Positions 45,717-54,257 of a DNA stretch of 64,000 nucleotides are shown in pieces. This DNA is from a gamma proteobacterium SCGC AAA076-P13. GTDB lineage: Bacteria; Pseudomonadota; Gammaproteobacteria; Magnimaribacterales; D2472. Positions within the stretch are counted from its first letter, which is position 1; each line of letters begins with the position of its first letter. The translations under genes were made by a program, and so were the position numbers. Location of the stretch: assembly GCA_000384935.1 (NCBI GenBank), contig ARRA01000002.1, forward strand, positions 153,697-217,696. Direction: 5' to 3'. The notes below the pieces were generated by a model. It was not told the DNA's origin. It worked only from the letters and a program-made list of their open reading frames with translations, and did not search any database.

Positions 45717-45761
45717 ATGAATAATTCAAATACACGATTAAGACGGGTTCCCGCTTTATAG
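45717..45761 (+). CDS. arginine-rich leader peptide of the arg operon attenuator
   Basis: The 14-codon ORF reads MNNSNTRLRRVPAL and stops at TAG. Three of four consecutive codons (CGA, TTA, AGA, CGG) need arginyl-tRNA, and CGA and CGG look like minor codons for so AT-rich a genome. The stop lies inside the first base-pairing arm of the downstream attenuator. This mirrors TrpL or HisL: a ribosome stalled at Arg codons covers one set of RNA arms, while one that reaches the stop covers another. The first gene downstream is argF'. Translation is not proven, but position, codon content and RNA structure all agree. Confidence 0.82.
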   Translation: MNNSNTRLRRVPAL

Positions 45762-45812
45762 CAGGGTCTTTTCTATTGTGAATTAGACCCAGCTTATGCT
45801 GGGTTTTTTTTT
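45741..45812 (+). promoter_or_regulatory. transcription attenuator (three alternative hairpins) of the arg operon
   Basis: Arm 1 (AGA 45741-43, CCCGC 45750-54) pairs with arm 2 (GC 45761-62, GGGTCT 45764-69). Arm 2 (GCAGGGTCT, 45761-69) alternatively pairs with arm 3 (AGACCCAGC, 45785-93), eight of nine positions. Arm 3 also forms the terminator with arm 4 (GCTGGGT, 45798-804). Ribosome stalling at Arg codons 45735-46 would block arm 1 and free arm 2 for the antiterminator; a ribosome at the TAG stop would cover arm 2 and allow termination. Arrangement and logic are those of amino acid operon attenuators. Confidence 0.8.
45787..45812 (+). terminator. rho-independent terminator in the arg leader
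   Basis: The stem ACCCAGC (45787-45793) pairs perfectly with GCTGGGT (45798-45804) around a TTAT loop, and nine T residues follow (45804-45812). It ends 18 bases before the argF' start. It may also end read-through from the Rieske oxygenase gene. It forms the terminating arm of the attenuator. Confidence 0.92.
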
Positions 45813-45830
45813 ATAAAAATAAAGGTAATT

Positions 45831-46832
45831 ATGAAAAATTTTATTTCTACACAGGATTGGTCAAAATCAGATCTTCAAGATATCTTAGATTATGCAAAAG
45901 ATCTTAAAGTAAATAAGTTTCAGGATAATTTAAAAAATAAGTCTATTGCATTGATGTTTTTTAATCCATCTATGAGAACTAGGACTAGCTTTGAACTTGG
46001 CATACAGCAATTAGGTGGGCTTGCAGTAGTCCTTCATCCTGGAAAGGATGCTTGGCCAATTGAATTCAAGTTAAATGAAGTCATGGATACAGATTCAGAA
46101 GAACATATTATAGAAGTTGCAAAAGTGCTCTCTGAATATTGTGATTTAATAGCAATAAGGGCATTTCCTAAATTTATTAATCTTGAAGAAGATTTATCAG
46201 ATAATGTTATTAACAGTTTTGCAAAGTATGCAACTGTTCCAGTAGTTAATATGGAAACTATTACTCATCCTTGCCAAGAGCTCGCTCATATTTTAACTAT
46301 GCAAGAGCAGTTAGGTGATCTTTCTGGAAAAGATTACTTATTAACTTGGACATATCATCCAAAACCTTTAAATACAGCAGTGGCAAATTCATCTTTATTA
46401 ATTGCAAGCAAGTTTGGCATGAACGTTAAGTTACTTTGCCCCACAGAAGATTATTTACTTCATGATACATATATGAATACAGCAATAGAAAACTGTAATG
46501 CTAATGGTGCGTCATTCTCAATAACTCATGACATCAAAGAAGGTTATAAAAATGCTGACATTGTTTATGCTAAAAGTTGGGGCGCACTTAACTATTATGG
46601 ACATCCTGAGGATGAAAAATTAATAAGAGATAGATATAAGCATTTTATTGTTAATGAAGAAAAAATGGCAATGACTAACAATGCTAAATTCAGTCACTGT
46701 CTTCCCCTAAGGAGAAATATCAAAGCAACAGACGGAGTTATGGACTCTGATTATTGTGTTGCCATTCAAGAAGCAGGGAATAGAATGCATGTTCAAAAAT
46801 CTTTACTATCAACTTTATTAAAGGATAAATAA
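45831..46832 (+). CDS. argF': N-acetylornithine carbamoyltransferase
   Basis: This 333-residue transcarbamylase makes N-acetylcitrulline from acetylornithine. It has the carbamoyl-phosphate motif SMRTRTSFE (47-55), HPCQELAH, and HCLPLRRNIKATDG. It is far closer to the Xanthomonas enzyme than to normal OTCase: GKDAWPIEF, ITHPCQELAHIL and LLTWTYHPKPLNTAVANS are hallmark segments. The residue before EH in DSEEH is Glu90, as in the acetyl enzyme, where the Bacteroides succinylornithine enzyme has Pro. It is the first gene of the arginine operon behind the attenuator, with AAAGG 8 bases before the ATG. Confidence 0.93.
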   Translation: MKNFISTQDWSKSDLQDILDYAKDLKVNKFQDNLKNKSIALMFFNPSMRTRTSFELGIQQLGGLAVVLHPGKDAWPIEFKLNEVMDTDSEEHIIEVAKVLSEYCDLIAIRAFPKFINLEEDLSDNVINSFAKYATVPVVNMETITHPCQELAHILTMQEQLGDLSGKDYLLTWTYHPKPLNTAVANSSLLIASKFGMNVKLLCPTEDYLLHDTYMNTAIENCNANGASFSITHDIKEGYKNADIVYAKSWGALNYYGHPEDEKLIRDRYKHFIVNEEKMAMTNNAKFSHCLPLRRNIKATDGVMDSDYCVAIQEAGNRMHVQKSLLSTLLKDK

Positions 46833-46835
46833 AAA

Positions 46836-48026
46836 ATGAAAAAAATTGTATTAGCTTTTTCGGGCGGATTAGACACTAGTTTCTGTGTTCCATACCTAAT
46901 TGATAAAGGTTTTGAGGTTCATACTATATTTGTAAATACTGGCGGAACGCCAAAGAAAGAGGAGGAAAAAATTACCAAAAGAGCAAATGAGCTCGGGGCG
47001 AAAAAACATATTAATGTAAATGTTGATAATCTTTTATGGAATCAAATTATTAAGCCATTAGTTTGGTCTGGAGCTCTATATCAAGATAAATATCCAGCAC
47101 TATGTTCGGATAGGTATCTTATAGTTTCAGAAGCAATAAGGCTCTGTAAAAAACTAAACACCAAATATATTTCTCATGGTTGTACAGGAATGGGTAATGA
47201 TCAGGTAAGGTTTGATCTCTCAATCCAAGCATTTGGCAAATATAAGACCATTACTCCTATAAGAGAAATACAAAATAAAGTTAATGATGTGAGGGGGTAT
47301 GAGCAGAAATATCTTGAAGAGAAAGGATTCAAAGTTTCATCTATACACTCAAAATATAGTATCAATGAAAACCTTATGGGGGCTACTGTTTCTGGATCTG
47401 AAATAGACGAATGGAAAGAACCATCTAAAGAAAGCTATATCCTTTGTAATACACCTGACAAATACCCATCTAAATTAAAAAAGATAGTAATAGAATTCTC
47501 AAAGGGTGAGGCTAAAAAAATTGATGGCGTGGCTATTAAAGGCCCCGAGTTATTAAGAATGCTAAACAAGCTAGGTGGCAAGTACGGAATTGGCAGAGAA
47601 ATTTTTGCCAGCGATACAATTATAGGCATTAAGGGAAGATTTCTTTTTGAGTCTCCTGGTATAAACATACTCCAGTCTGCACATAGAGCTCTAGAGGAAT
47701 CTATTTTTACTGATAAACAAAACTTTTTTAAGCCTATTGTTGGTAAAAAATGGGTTGAATTAGTTTATGGTGGCTTTTATTTTGATCCTTTAGCAAGAAA
47801 CCTCGAAAATTTTTTACAAGATATTGAACTGCCTGTGAACGGCAAAGTAACAATGTTACTTTCACCAGGAAAGTCAGAAGCAGTAGCTGTTGAAGCTAAA
47901 AAAATACTAATTAGTAAAGAAGCCATATATGCTCAGTCTGCCTCATGGGGTGTTGAAGAATCAGCTGGTTTTATTAAATTACTCGGTCAAAGTACTGCAA
48001 CTTGGACGGATATAAATAAAAAGTAA
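46836..48026 (+). CDS. argG: argininosuccinate synthase
   Basis: The 396-residue enzyme joins citrulline and aspartate with ATP. The N-terminal PP-loop AFSGGLDTSFCVPY is clear, followed by HGCTGMGNDQVRFD with the citrulline/aspartate site. It starts three bases after the argF' stop. Because argF' makes acetylcitrulline, a deacetylase (ArgE') must act between these two steps; none is encoded in this operon. Confidence 0.95.
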   Translation: MKKIVLAFSGGLDTSFCVPYLIDKGFEVHTIFVNTGGTPKKEEEKITKRANELGAKKHINVNVDNLLWNQIIKPLVWSGALYQDKYPALCSDRYLIVSEAIRLCKKLNTKYISHGCTGMGNDQVRFDLSIQAFGKYKTITPIREIQNKVNDVRGYEQKYLEEKGFKVSSIHSKYSINENLMGATVSGSEIDEWKEPSKESYILCNTPDKYPSKLKKIVIEFSKGEAKKIDGVAIKGPELLRMLNKLGGKYGIGREIFASDTIIGIKGRFLFESPGINILQSAHRALEESIFTDKQNFFKPIVGKKWVELVYGGFYFDPLARNLENFLQDIELPVNGKVTMLLSPGKSEAVAVEAKKILISKEAIYAQSASWGVEESAGFIKLLGQSTATWTDINKK

Positions 48027-48027
48027 A

Positions 48028-49338
48028 ATGAACCAAAACTTTACTAAAGATACTATTTTAAAACTCCTCAGCGGGATGAGCAGTGAAAAAGAGATAAGAA
48101 AGTACTTAGACAGATTTTCTTCTGATGACTTTAGATTTGCTGTAATTAAAGTTGGTGGAGCAGTAATAGAAAATGATTTAGATAATTTAATATCCTCCTT
48201 AGTATTTTTAAATGAAGTTGGACTAAGACCAATTATAGTTCATGGAGGTGGCCCAAAACTTTCAAGAGCATTAGAGGAGAAAAAAATACATTTTTCATTT
48301 AAGGATGGCCAAAGAGTTACATCACAAAAAGTCTTAGATGAAGCTATTGATGTATTTAAGGCTGAAAATCAAAAAATTACATCTGCCTTGATTAAAAAGA
48401 ATGTATCAGCCGTATCTTTGATTGATGATATTTTTAAGTGCATCATTCAAGATGAAGAATTAGGGTTCGTTGGTTCTATTATTGAAACTAATTCAAATAA
48501 AATAAGGAATATTATTTCAAATGGAGGAGTGCCAGTAATAGCTCCAATGGGATATACAGATAAAAAACAAATAGTAAATATTAATGGCGATAAGGCAACC
48601 CAGGCTCTAGCAAAAGAAATATCTCCTGATAAGGTTATTTTTTTAAGTGAGATTGGGGGAATTCTTGATGGGTCAGATAACTTAATCTCAACGATAAACA
48701 TTAAAGACGATTATGAGAGATTAATGTCTGAGGGGTGGCTCCACTCAGGAATGAAGCTTAAGCTTAAAGAGATTAAGCTTCTTCTTGATCACCTACCTAG
48801 TAATAGTTCGGTATCAATAACAAAACCTCTTTATTTAAATAGAGAACTTTTTACTGATGCTGGCTTTGGAACTCTGGTAAAGGCAGGTCATCAAATAGAT
48901 AAACTTAAAGAGCTAGATAATGCAAATAAAGACGTCATTACATCAATCCTTGAATCAGCATTTAAAGGAACACTCGATAAAAATTATTTTATCAATCAAG
49001 ATAAAGAATATTATGTAAGTAGCTGTAGGAGAGCTTCAATAGCTATATCCCACCATCAAAAAATAGCTTATATGGATAAATTTGCTGTTAAAGCTGATGC
49101 AAGAGGAGAGGGGCTTGGTAATGCTATATGGAATAGAATGACAGCTGATCACAAAAAGGTTTTTTGGAGATCTAGACCAAACAATTCAATAAACTTCTTT
49201 TATAAGAATGTTTGTGATGGCTTTCAAAAAACTGATGAATGGAATATCTTTTGGATTGGGGTTAATGACCTAGATGAACTTACTGAATGCATAAGAATTG
49301 CATCTCATCAACCTGAAACAATTACATATGAAAAATAA
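48028..49338 (+). CDS. argB: fused N-acetylglutamate kinase / N-acetylglutamate synthase
   Basis: The 436-residue protein has an N-terminal amino acid kinase domain (about residues 35-280; VIKVGGAV, PIIVHGGGPKLSRALEE, NINGDKATQALA) and a C-terminal GNAT domain (about 290-430; DARGEGLGNAIWNRM binds acetyl-CoA). This is the bifunctional NAGS/K of xanthomonads, covering steps 1 and 2 of arginine synthesis, so no separate argA is required. In relatives arginine inhibits the enzyme. It lies one base after argG and overlaps argC by 11 bases. Confidence 0.92.
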   Translation: MNQNFTKDTILKLLSGMSSEKEIRKYLDRFSSDDFRFAVIKVGGAVIENDLDNLISSLVFLNEVGLRPIIVHGGGPKLSRALEEKKIHFSFKDGQRVTSQKVLDEAIDVFKAENQKITSALIKKNVSAVSLIDDIFKCIIQDEELGFVGSIIETNSNKIRNIISNGGVPVIAPMGYTDKKQIVNINGDKATQALAKEISPDKVIFLSEIGGILDGSDNLISTINIKDDYERLMSEGWLHSGMKLKLKEIKLLLDHLPSNSSVSITKPLYLNRELFTDAGFGTLVKAGHQIDKLKELDNANKDVITSILESAFKGTLDKNYFINQDKEYYVSSCRRASIAISHHQKIAYMDKFAVKADARGEGLGNAIWNRMTADHKKVFWRSRPNNSINFFYKNVCDGFQKTDEWNIFWIGVNDLDELTECIRIASHQPETITYEK

Positions 49339-50269
49339 AATCAACATAGCAATGATTGGTGGTAGAGGTTTTGTAGGTCAGGAGATAATTTCTACACTAA
49401 ATGACCACCCAATATTCATGCTAAGTAAAGTTTTTTCTAAAACAGCTGGTGGTGAGGTTGTGGAGGGTTACAAGAAAGCATCTAATCTAAAGTACTGCCT
49501 TCTTGATAAATCAAATTTGCAGCTAGAGAATGTTGATATCGTAATCATGGCATTAGCTAATGATGAATCAGAATCCTATGTAAATATTATTAAAAAAAAT
49601 TATCCAAATATCATATTTATTGATCTAAGCTCTGACCATAGGTTAGATAAAAGATGGGATTATAGGGTTCCCGAGCTTACAACAAAAAAAGCTACTAAAT
49701 TCATTAGCAATCCAGGATGTTATGCATCTGCAATACAATTCTCTCTGGCACCAATAAAAAATCTTATTTCCGGGAGAGTCAGTTCTATAGGTATCTCTGG
49801 TTATAGTGGGGCTGGAGCTTCGCCAAATGATAAAAATAATCCCGTCAATCTTAAAAACAATATTATTCCATACTCTCTTACAAACCATCTTCACGAGCAA
49901 GAGGTTTCGAAGCATTGCTATGAAGAAATATCCTTTAGCCCTCATGTCGGTAATTTTTTTAGAGGTATTCTTATAACGTCTCATATACAACTTAAAACAA
50001 GTCAAACGAATCAAGAAATTTTAGAAACCTTTGTTGATTTTTATAAAAACTCTAAATTAATTGAAGTTCTAGACGATATACCTATGATTAATAAGGTTGC
50101 TAATACCCACAAGGCTCTAATAGGCGGAATATCTATTGATAATTCAGGAGTAAACTTAACAGTATGTTGCGCTCTTGATAACTTGCTTAAGGGAGCTGCT
50201 ACACAAGTTATACAAAATCTTAATTCGGCATGCAGTCTTGATGAATTAACAGGAATAGATTATGAATAA
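49328..50269 (+). CDS. argC: N-acetyl-gamma-glutamyl-phosphate reductase
   Basis: The 313-residue dehydrogenase reduces acetylglutamyl phosphate to the semialdehyde. The Rossmann motif AMIGGRGFVGQEII starts the protein, and the catalytic Cys lies in ISNPGCYASAIQ. I chose ATG 49328, which places the Rossmann motif at residue 6 and overlaps argB by 11 bases; a start at 49298 would add ten unsupported residues. The 3' end overlaps argH by eight bases. Confidence 0.93.
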   Translation: MKNKINIAMIGGRGFVGQEIISTLNDHPIFMLSKVFSKTAGGEVVEGYKKASNLKYCLLDKSNLQLENVDIVIMALANDESESYVNIIKKNYPNIIFIDLSSDHRLDKRWDYRVPELTTKKATKFISNPGCYASAIQFSLAPIKNLISGRVSSIGISGYSGAGASPNDKNNPVNLKNNIIPYSLTNHLHEQEVSKHCYEEISFSPHVGNFFRGILITSHIQLKTSQTNQEILETFVDFYKNSKLIEVLDDIPMINKVANTHKALIGGISIDNSGVNLTVCCALDNLLKGAATQVIQNLNSACSLDELTGIDYE

Positions 50270-51545
50270 AAAACTATGGAATAATAAAACTAGTAATATA
50301 TCTGAGGAAATTACATCTTTTTTAGCTGGCGAAGATATTGAGTTAGACAAATTTATATTCATTTATGATATTGACGCATCTTTAGCACATGTAAAAGCTC
50401 TGCAGTCTATAGAGATAATAAAAAAAAATGAGCTAACAAAGCTTACTAAAGCTCTTAAAATTCTCAGAAAAAACTTTATTGAAGGCTCATTTAAGTTAAC
50501 TAATAAATATGAGGATTGTCATTCAGCCATTGAGTTTTATTTGACTAAAGAGCTTGGCGATCTTGGTAAAAAAGTTCATACAGGCAGAAGTAGAAATGAT
50601 CAGGTGATGGTAGCAATGAGATTATTTGCTAAAAAAAATCTCATTGAATTCAAAGCAAAGAATAAATTAATTGCTGAAACTTTTTTAAATTTAGCAAAGA
50701 AACATAAAGATTTACCAATGCCAGGATATACGCATCTTCAAAGAGCTATGCCTTCATCATGGGGTTTATGGTTTTCTTCATATGCTGAATCTTTCATCGA
50801 TAATGTAGATCTAATTAACAATACTATTGACTGGGTTGATTCAAACCCATTGGGGAGTGCGGCTGGCTATGGAGTTGCAATTCCATTAAATAGAGACTTA
50901 GTAACTAAGGAGTTAGGTTTTAGTAGAACTCAGTTAAATAGTTTGTATGTTCAGAATAGCAGGGGTAAGTATGAGATGCAGATACTTAATACCTTGAAGC
51001 AATCAATGTTAGATATAAGAAAATTTTCATGGGATATGAGTTTATTTTTATCACAAGAGTTTGATCTATTATCTATTGATAGTAAGTATTCAACAGGATC
51101 GTCAATTATGCCTAACAAACACAACCCAGATGTCATAGAAATATTAAGAGCAAATTATTCAATACTAGCTGGCTTTTCATCGGAACTGGAAAATTTACTC
51201 TCTCTTCCTAGTGGTTATCATAGAGACCTTCAATTAACTAAAAGAAGTCTAATAAATGGTTTTCACACCTCACTTAAATCATTAGATATTATTCCAGCTT
51301 TACTAAAGACAATTAAGATAAACAAAACTAACTCCAACAAATATATAGATAATGAAATGAAAATGACTGATAAAGTTTACTCGCTTGTTTCTGATGGAGT
51401 TCCTTTTAGAGATGCATACGGTCTAGTAAAAAATTCTGATGACCATTCCTTATTACCTGAAACAAAATCTTTAAATCACTCTATGGGATCGCCAGGAAAT
51501 TTGAACCTCAATTTGTTAGAGAAGAGACTAAAAAAGCAAAAATAA
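50262..51545 (+). CDS. argH: argininosuccinate lyase
   Basis: This 427-residue enzyme splits argininosuccinate to arginine and fumarate. The superfamily signature GSSIMPNKHNPDVIE is intact, as are THLQRAMPSSWG and HTGRSRNDQVMVAMR. It is slightly shorter than E. coli ArgH (457) and lies last in the arg operon, with an 8-base overlap with argC. argD and argE are missing from the cluster. Confidence 0.95.
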   Translation: MNKKLWNNKTSNISEEITSFLAGEDIELDKFIFIYDIDASLAHVKALQSIEIIKKNELTKLTKALKILRKNFIEGSFKLTNKYEDCHSAIEFYLTKELGDLGKKVHTGRSRNDQVMVAMRLFAKKNLIEFKAKNKLIAETFLNLAKKHKDLPMPGYTHLQRAMPSSWGLWFSSYAESFIDNVDLINNTIDWVDSNPLGSAAGYGVAIPLNRDLVTKELGFSRTQLNSLYVQNSRGKYEMQILNTLKQSMLDIRKFSWDMSLFLSQEFDLLSIDSKYSTGSSIMPNKHNPDVIEILRANYSILAGFSSELENLLSLPSGYHRDLQLTKRSLINGFHTSLKSLDIIPALLKTIKINKTNSNKYIDNEMKMTDKVYSLVSDGVPFRDAYGLVKNSDDHSLLPETKSLNHSMGSPGNLNLNLLEKRLKKQK

Positions 51546-51592
51546 AATATATAAGTTACTATTATTTAGTAGTTTTATTGGATATTTAGTTT

Positions 51593-52867
51593 ATGCAAAT
51601 ACCTGTTAGATTCAGAGTTATTTTTATGTCATTCTTGGCTGTTTTTATTTGCTACATAGATAGAGTGAATATTTCAGTTGCCATTATCCCAATGCAAGAA
51701 CAGTTTGGCTGGAGTGAGTCTCAGGTCGGCGTTATTTTTTCTTCTTTTTATCTAGGTTATATTTTTACCATGACTATTGGTGGATTTTTAGCTGATAGAT
51801 ATGGTGGCAAACTAGTACTTGGGTATGGCCTTCTTCTTTGGTCACTATTTACAGTTTTAACTCCAGCATTTGCATATAATGGATTTTTTGCAATCTTAAC
51901 AATAAGAGTCTTAATGGGTCTAGGTGAGGGCATAACCTTTCCTTCCTGGCATGCCTTATATGCTAGATGGATTCCTTTTGAAGAGAGAACAAGATCAATT
52001 GCAATTACAAATAGTGGTATTTCTGTCGGGACTGTTTTTGGATATCTTGTAACAAGTTTAATAATTGCTAGCTATTCATGGGAGTGGGTCTTTTACTCAT
52101 TTGGAATGTTGGGAGTAATTTGGTTCTTTTTTTGGCAGCAAAACGTTACATCATACCCAAGTGATCATAAAGATATATCTCCCAATGAGCTTGATTTTAT
52201 AATTAAAAAAGCACCTGCAAACTCCTCAGCTCCAAAAATTTCTATATTAAAAGTAATAACAAATCTTCCTTTTCTGGCAATAACAGTAGCTACCTTTTGT
52301 CATAATTGGGCATTATTTATCTTTCTTTCTTATTTGCCAAAATTTATTAATAGCCCTGAATCATTAGGAGGATTAGGAATAGCTTTAGATTCTAGTGTTT
52401 TTATCTTTTTAATTTTAATTCCAAGTTTTTTTTCAGTAGCCTCCCTTATTGCGGGAGGTTTTTTAGCAGATAGCCTTATAAAGAAAAAATATCAAGTCAT
52501 TAAGGTGCGCAAAGTTCTTAACTCTATCGGTTTCTTTGGATCTGCCTGTTGTTTATTTTTAATACCATTTCAAGATTCACATCTTTTTATAATTTCTCTT
52601 TTATGTGCTACAAATATTTGTACTGGAATTGCTGCTGGAGGTTTTGGAGTCAATCATGCTGATTTAGGTCCAAGATATACAGGGACATTAGTTGGTATCT
52701 CTGGAAGTCTAGGCATGATTGCAGCAGTGATTGGTCCATTAGCTGCAGGCTTCATACTTGATATAACTAATTCTTGGGAATTAATATTTCATATATGCTC
52801 ATACATGTTGTTGTTTGGTGGTATTTTCTATCTGATTTTTGCAAGTACTGATAGGCAATTCGAATAA
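51593..52867 (+). CDS. MFS transporter, anion:cation symporter (ACS) type
   Basis: The 424-residue protein has about 12 membrane helices and the MFS loop motif GGFLADRYGGK between helices 2 and 3. The N-terminal YIDRVNISVAIIPM pattern is typical of the ACS family, which imports organic anions such as sugar acids, phosphate esters or vitamins with H+ or Na+. Substrate cannot be set. It is 47 bases after argH on the same strand; a terminator-like hairpin is found inside the gene at 52440. Confidence 0.85.
   Translation: MQIPVRFRVIFMSFLAVFICYIDRVNISVAIIPMQEQFGWSESQVGVIFSSFYLGYIFTMTIGGFLADRYGGKLVLGYGLLLWSLFTVLTPAFAYNGFFAILTIRVLMGLGEGITFPSWHALYARWIPFEERTRSIAITNSGISVGTVFGYLVTSLIIASYSWEWVFYSFGMLGVIWFFFWQQNVTSYPSDHKDISPNELDFIIKKAPANSSAPKISILKVITNLPFLAITVATFCHNWALFIFLSYLPKFINSPESLGGLGIALDSSVFIFLILIPSFFSVASLIAGGFLADSLIKKKYQVIKVRKVLNSIGFFGSACCLFLIPFQDSHLFIISLLCATNICTGIAAGGFGVNHADLGPRYTGTLVGISGSLGMIAAVIGPLAAGFILDITNSWELIFHICSYMLLFGGIFYLIFASTDRQFE
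52440..52464 (+). terminator. intragenic terminator-like hairpin
   Basis: CCTCCC (52440-52445) pairs with GGGAGG (52453-52458) around a seven-base loop, and six T residues follow (52459-52464). The structure meets usual rho-independent terminator criteria but lies within the MFS coding frame (SLIAGGFLA). It may be a coding coincidence or may cut transcription when translation lags. Confidence 0.45.
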
Positions 52868-52901
52868 TATTATCACTTACGAATTTAAGTTATAATGAAA
52901 A

Positions 52902-53675
52902 ATGGACACAAAACTAGAGATAGCAAAAAACTGGCTTCCAAGATATACAGGAATGCCATTAGAAATGTTTGGCGATTATATCTTAATCACTAATTTTAAA
53001 GACTATGTTATAAAATTTGCTGATAGATTTAACTGTGATGTTTATGGCGAAGGAAGGGCTATGCAAGCCTCCACTAATAGCGATGGACTAACAATTATTA
53101 ACTATGGCATTGGATCACCCAATGCTGCAACGATAATGGATTTGCTTGTTGCTGCAAAGCCTAAAGGTGTTCTTTTTCTTGGAAAGTGCGGTGGGTTAAA
53201 AAATTCTTCAGAAATAGGTAATTTTATTCTTCCAATCGGCGCCATAAGAGGAGATGGAACTTCAAATGATTATTTTCCACCCGAGGTCCCTGCATTACCC
53301 TCATTTAAACTTCATAAATTCGTTTCAGATATCATAATTGAAAAAGAAAGTGATTATAGAACTGGAGTTATTTTCACTACTAACAGAAGAGTATGGGAGC
53401 ATGACAAACGCTTTCTTAAGAGGCTTAAAAAGACGACTGCTATTGGTGTTGATATGGAAACCGCAACTGTATTTTCTGTTGGTCACTTTAATGATATTGC
53501 AAGAGGGGCATTGCTATTAGTTTCTGATGTTCCATTAACCCCTGAGGGAGTTAAAACAGAAACATCTGACAAAGAAGTGACCCAAAAGTGGGTAGATTTG
53601 CATCTAGAAATCGGTATTAAGGCTATGACCGATATTGGCAAAAGTGGAGAAGAGATAAAGCACTTTAAATACTAG
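52902..53675 (+). CDS. amn: AMP nucleosidase
   Basis: The 257-residue protein contains the nucleoside phosphorylase-like core: NYGIGSPNAATIMDLL, VLFLGKCGGLKNSSEIG, IGVDMETATVFSVG and LLVSDVPLTPEG. It cleaves AMP to adenine and ribose-5-phosphate. E. coli Amn is about 480 residues; this is the short form with only the catalytic domain, seen also in Bacteroidetes. It lies after the MFS transporter with a 34-base gap. Confidence 0.86.
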   Translation: MDTKLEIAKNWLPRYTGMPLEMFGDYILITNFKDYVIKFADRFNCDVYGEGRAMQASTNSDGLTIINYGIGSPNAATIMDLLVAAKPKGVLFLGKCGGLKNSSEIGNFILPIGAIRGDGTSNDYFPPEVPALPSFKLHKFVSDIIIEKESDYRTGVIFTTNRRVWEHDKRFLKRLKKTTAIGVDMETATVFSVGHFNDIARGALLLVSDVPLTPEGVKTETSDKEVTQKWVDLHLEIGIKAMTDIGKSGEEIKHFKY

Positions 53676-53679
53676 TTGT

Positions 53680-54180
53680 TTAGAGAGCTAATTTTTGAAA
53701 GTAGTTAAATATATCCTGTAGGCTTCTTTCTCTTGCTGTAGTCCACTCTTTTGTAGATGAGCTATTTAGAATATTCATTTCTTTATCAAATACAATAACT
53801 CTAGGCACTCCTTTTTCTCTAGCAACTCCAAAATAATCCATAAGTTCCATATTTTTATCATATCTTCCAACATCAATATGCATAATCTCAAAACGCTCTG
53901 ACATAAACTTTTTGATAGAAGGTACTTGCAGTGAGCCATCTAATATTCTGCAATCTGGACACCAGTTTCCGCCAAATATTATTATTGGTTGCTTTGATTT
54001 GCTTGTTGTAGCTTCCATAAATTTTTCAACATCTATCTCAGAATAGATTGCCCCATCATATGGAAGTGGCAAAGGGATGCTTAACTTATCATCTGAATTA
54101 AGAAGAGCTGTTTGCGAATTTAAGTTGACGGTCATAAAAATAATTAATAAAGAAAATATTTTTTTTAATTGTTTTTTCAT
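53680..54180 (-). CDS. periplasmic thioredoxin-like protein
   Basis: The 166-residue protein has a signal peptide (about residues 1-22) and a thioredoxin fold with the CxxC motif WCPDC (Cys74, Cys77) and a cis-Pro in KGVPRVIVFD. It likely acts as a thiol:disulfide oxidoreductase in the envelope. The partner is unknown. It is convergent with amn and divergent from the DUF4345 gene. Confidence 0.82.
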   Translation of the reverse strand: MKKQLKKIFSLLIIFMTVNLNSQTALLNSDDKLSIPLPLPYDGAIYSEIDVEKFMEATTSKSKQPIIIFGGNWCPDCRILDGSLQVPSIKKFMSERFEIMHIDVGRYDKNMELMDYFGVAREKGVPRVIVFDKEMNILNSSSTKEWTTARERSLQDIFNYFQKLAL

Positions 54181-54257
54181 TATGTTGGTTTAATATTAAA
54201 AGCATATTGTGAAGATTGTCTTCCGGTATTGCAATAACTTTTAATATAGGCATTTAA

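Noticed and set aside
51546..51592. Hairpin TACTA-TTATT-TAGTA followed by GTTTT after argH
   Set aside because: Five A-T rich pairs and a short T-run; too weak to call as the arg operon terminator.
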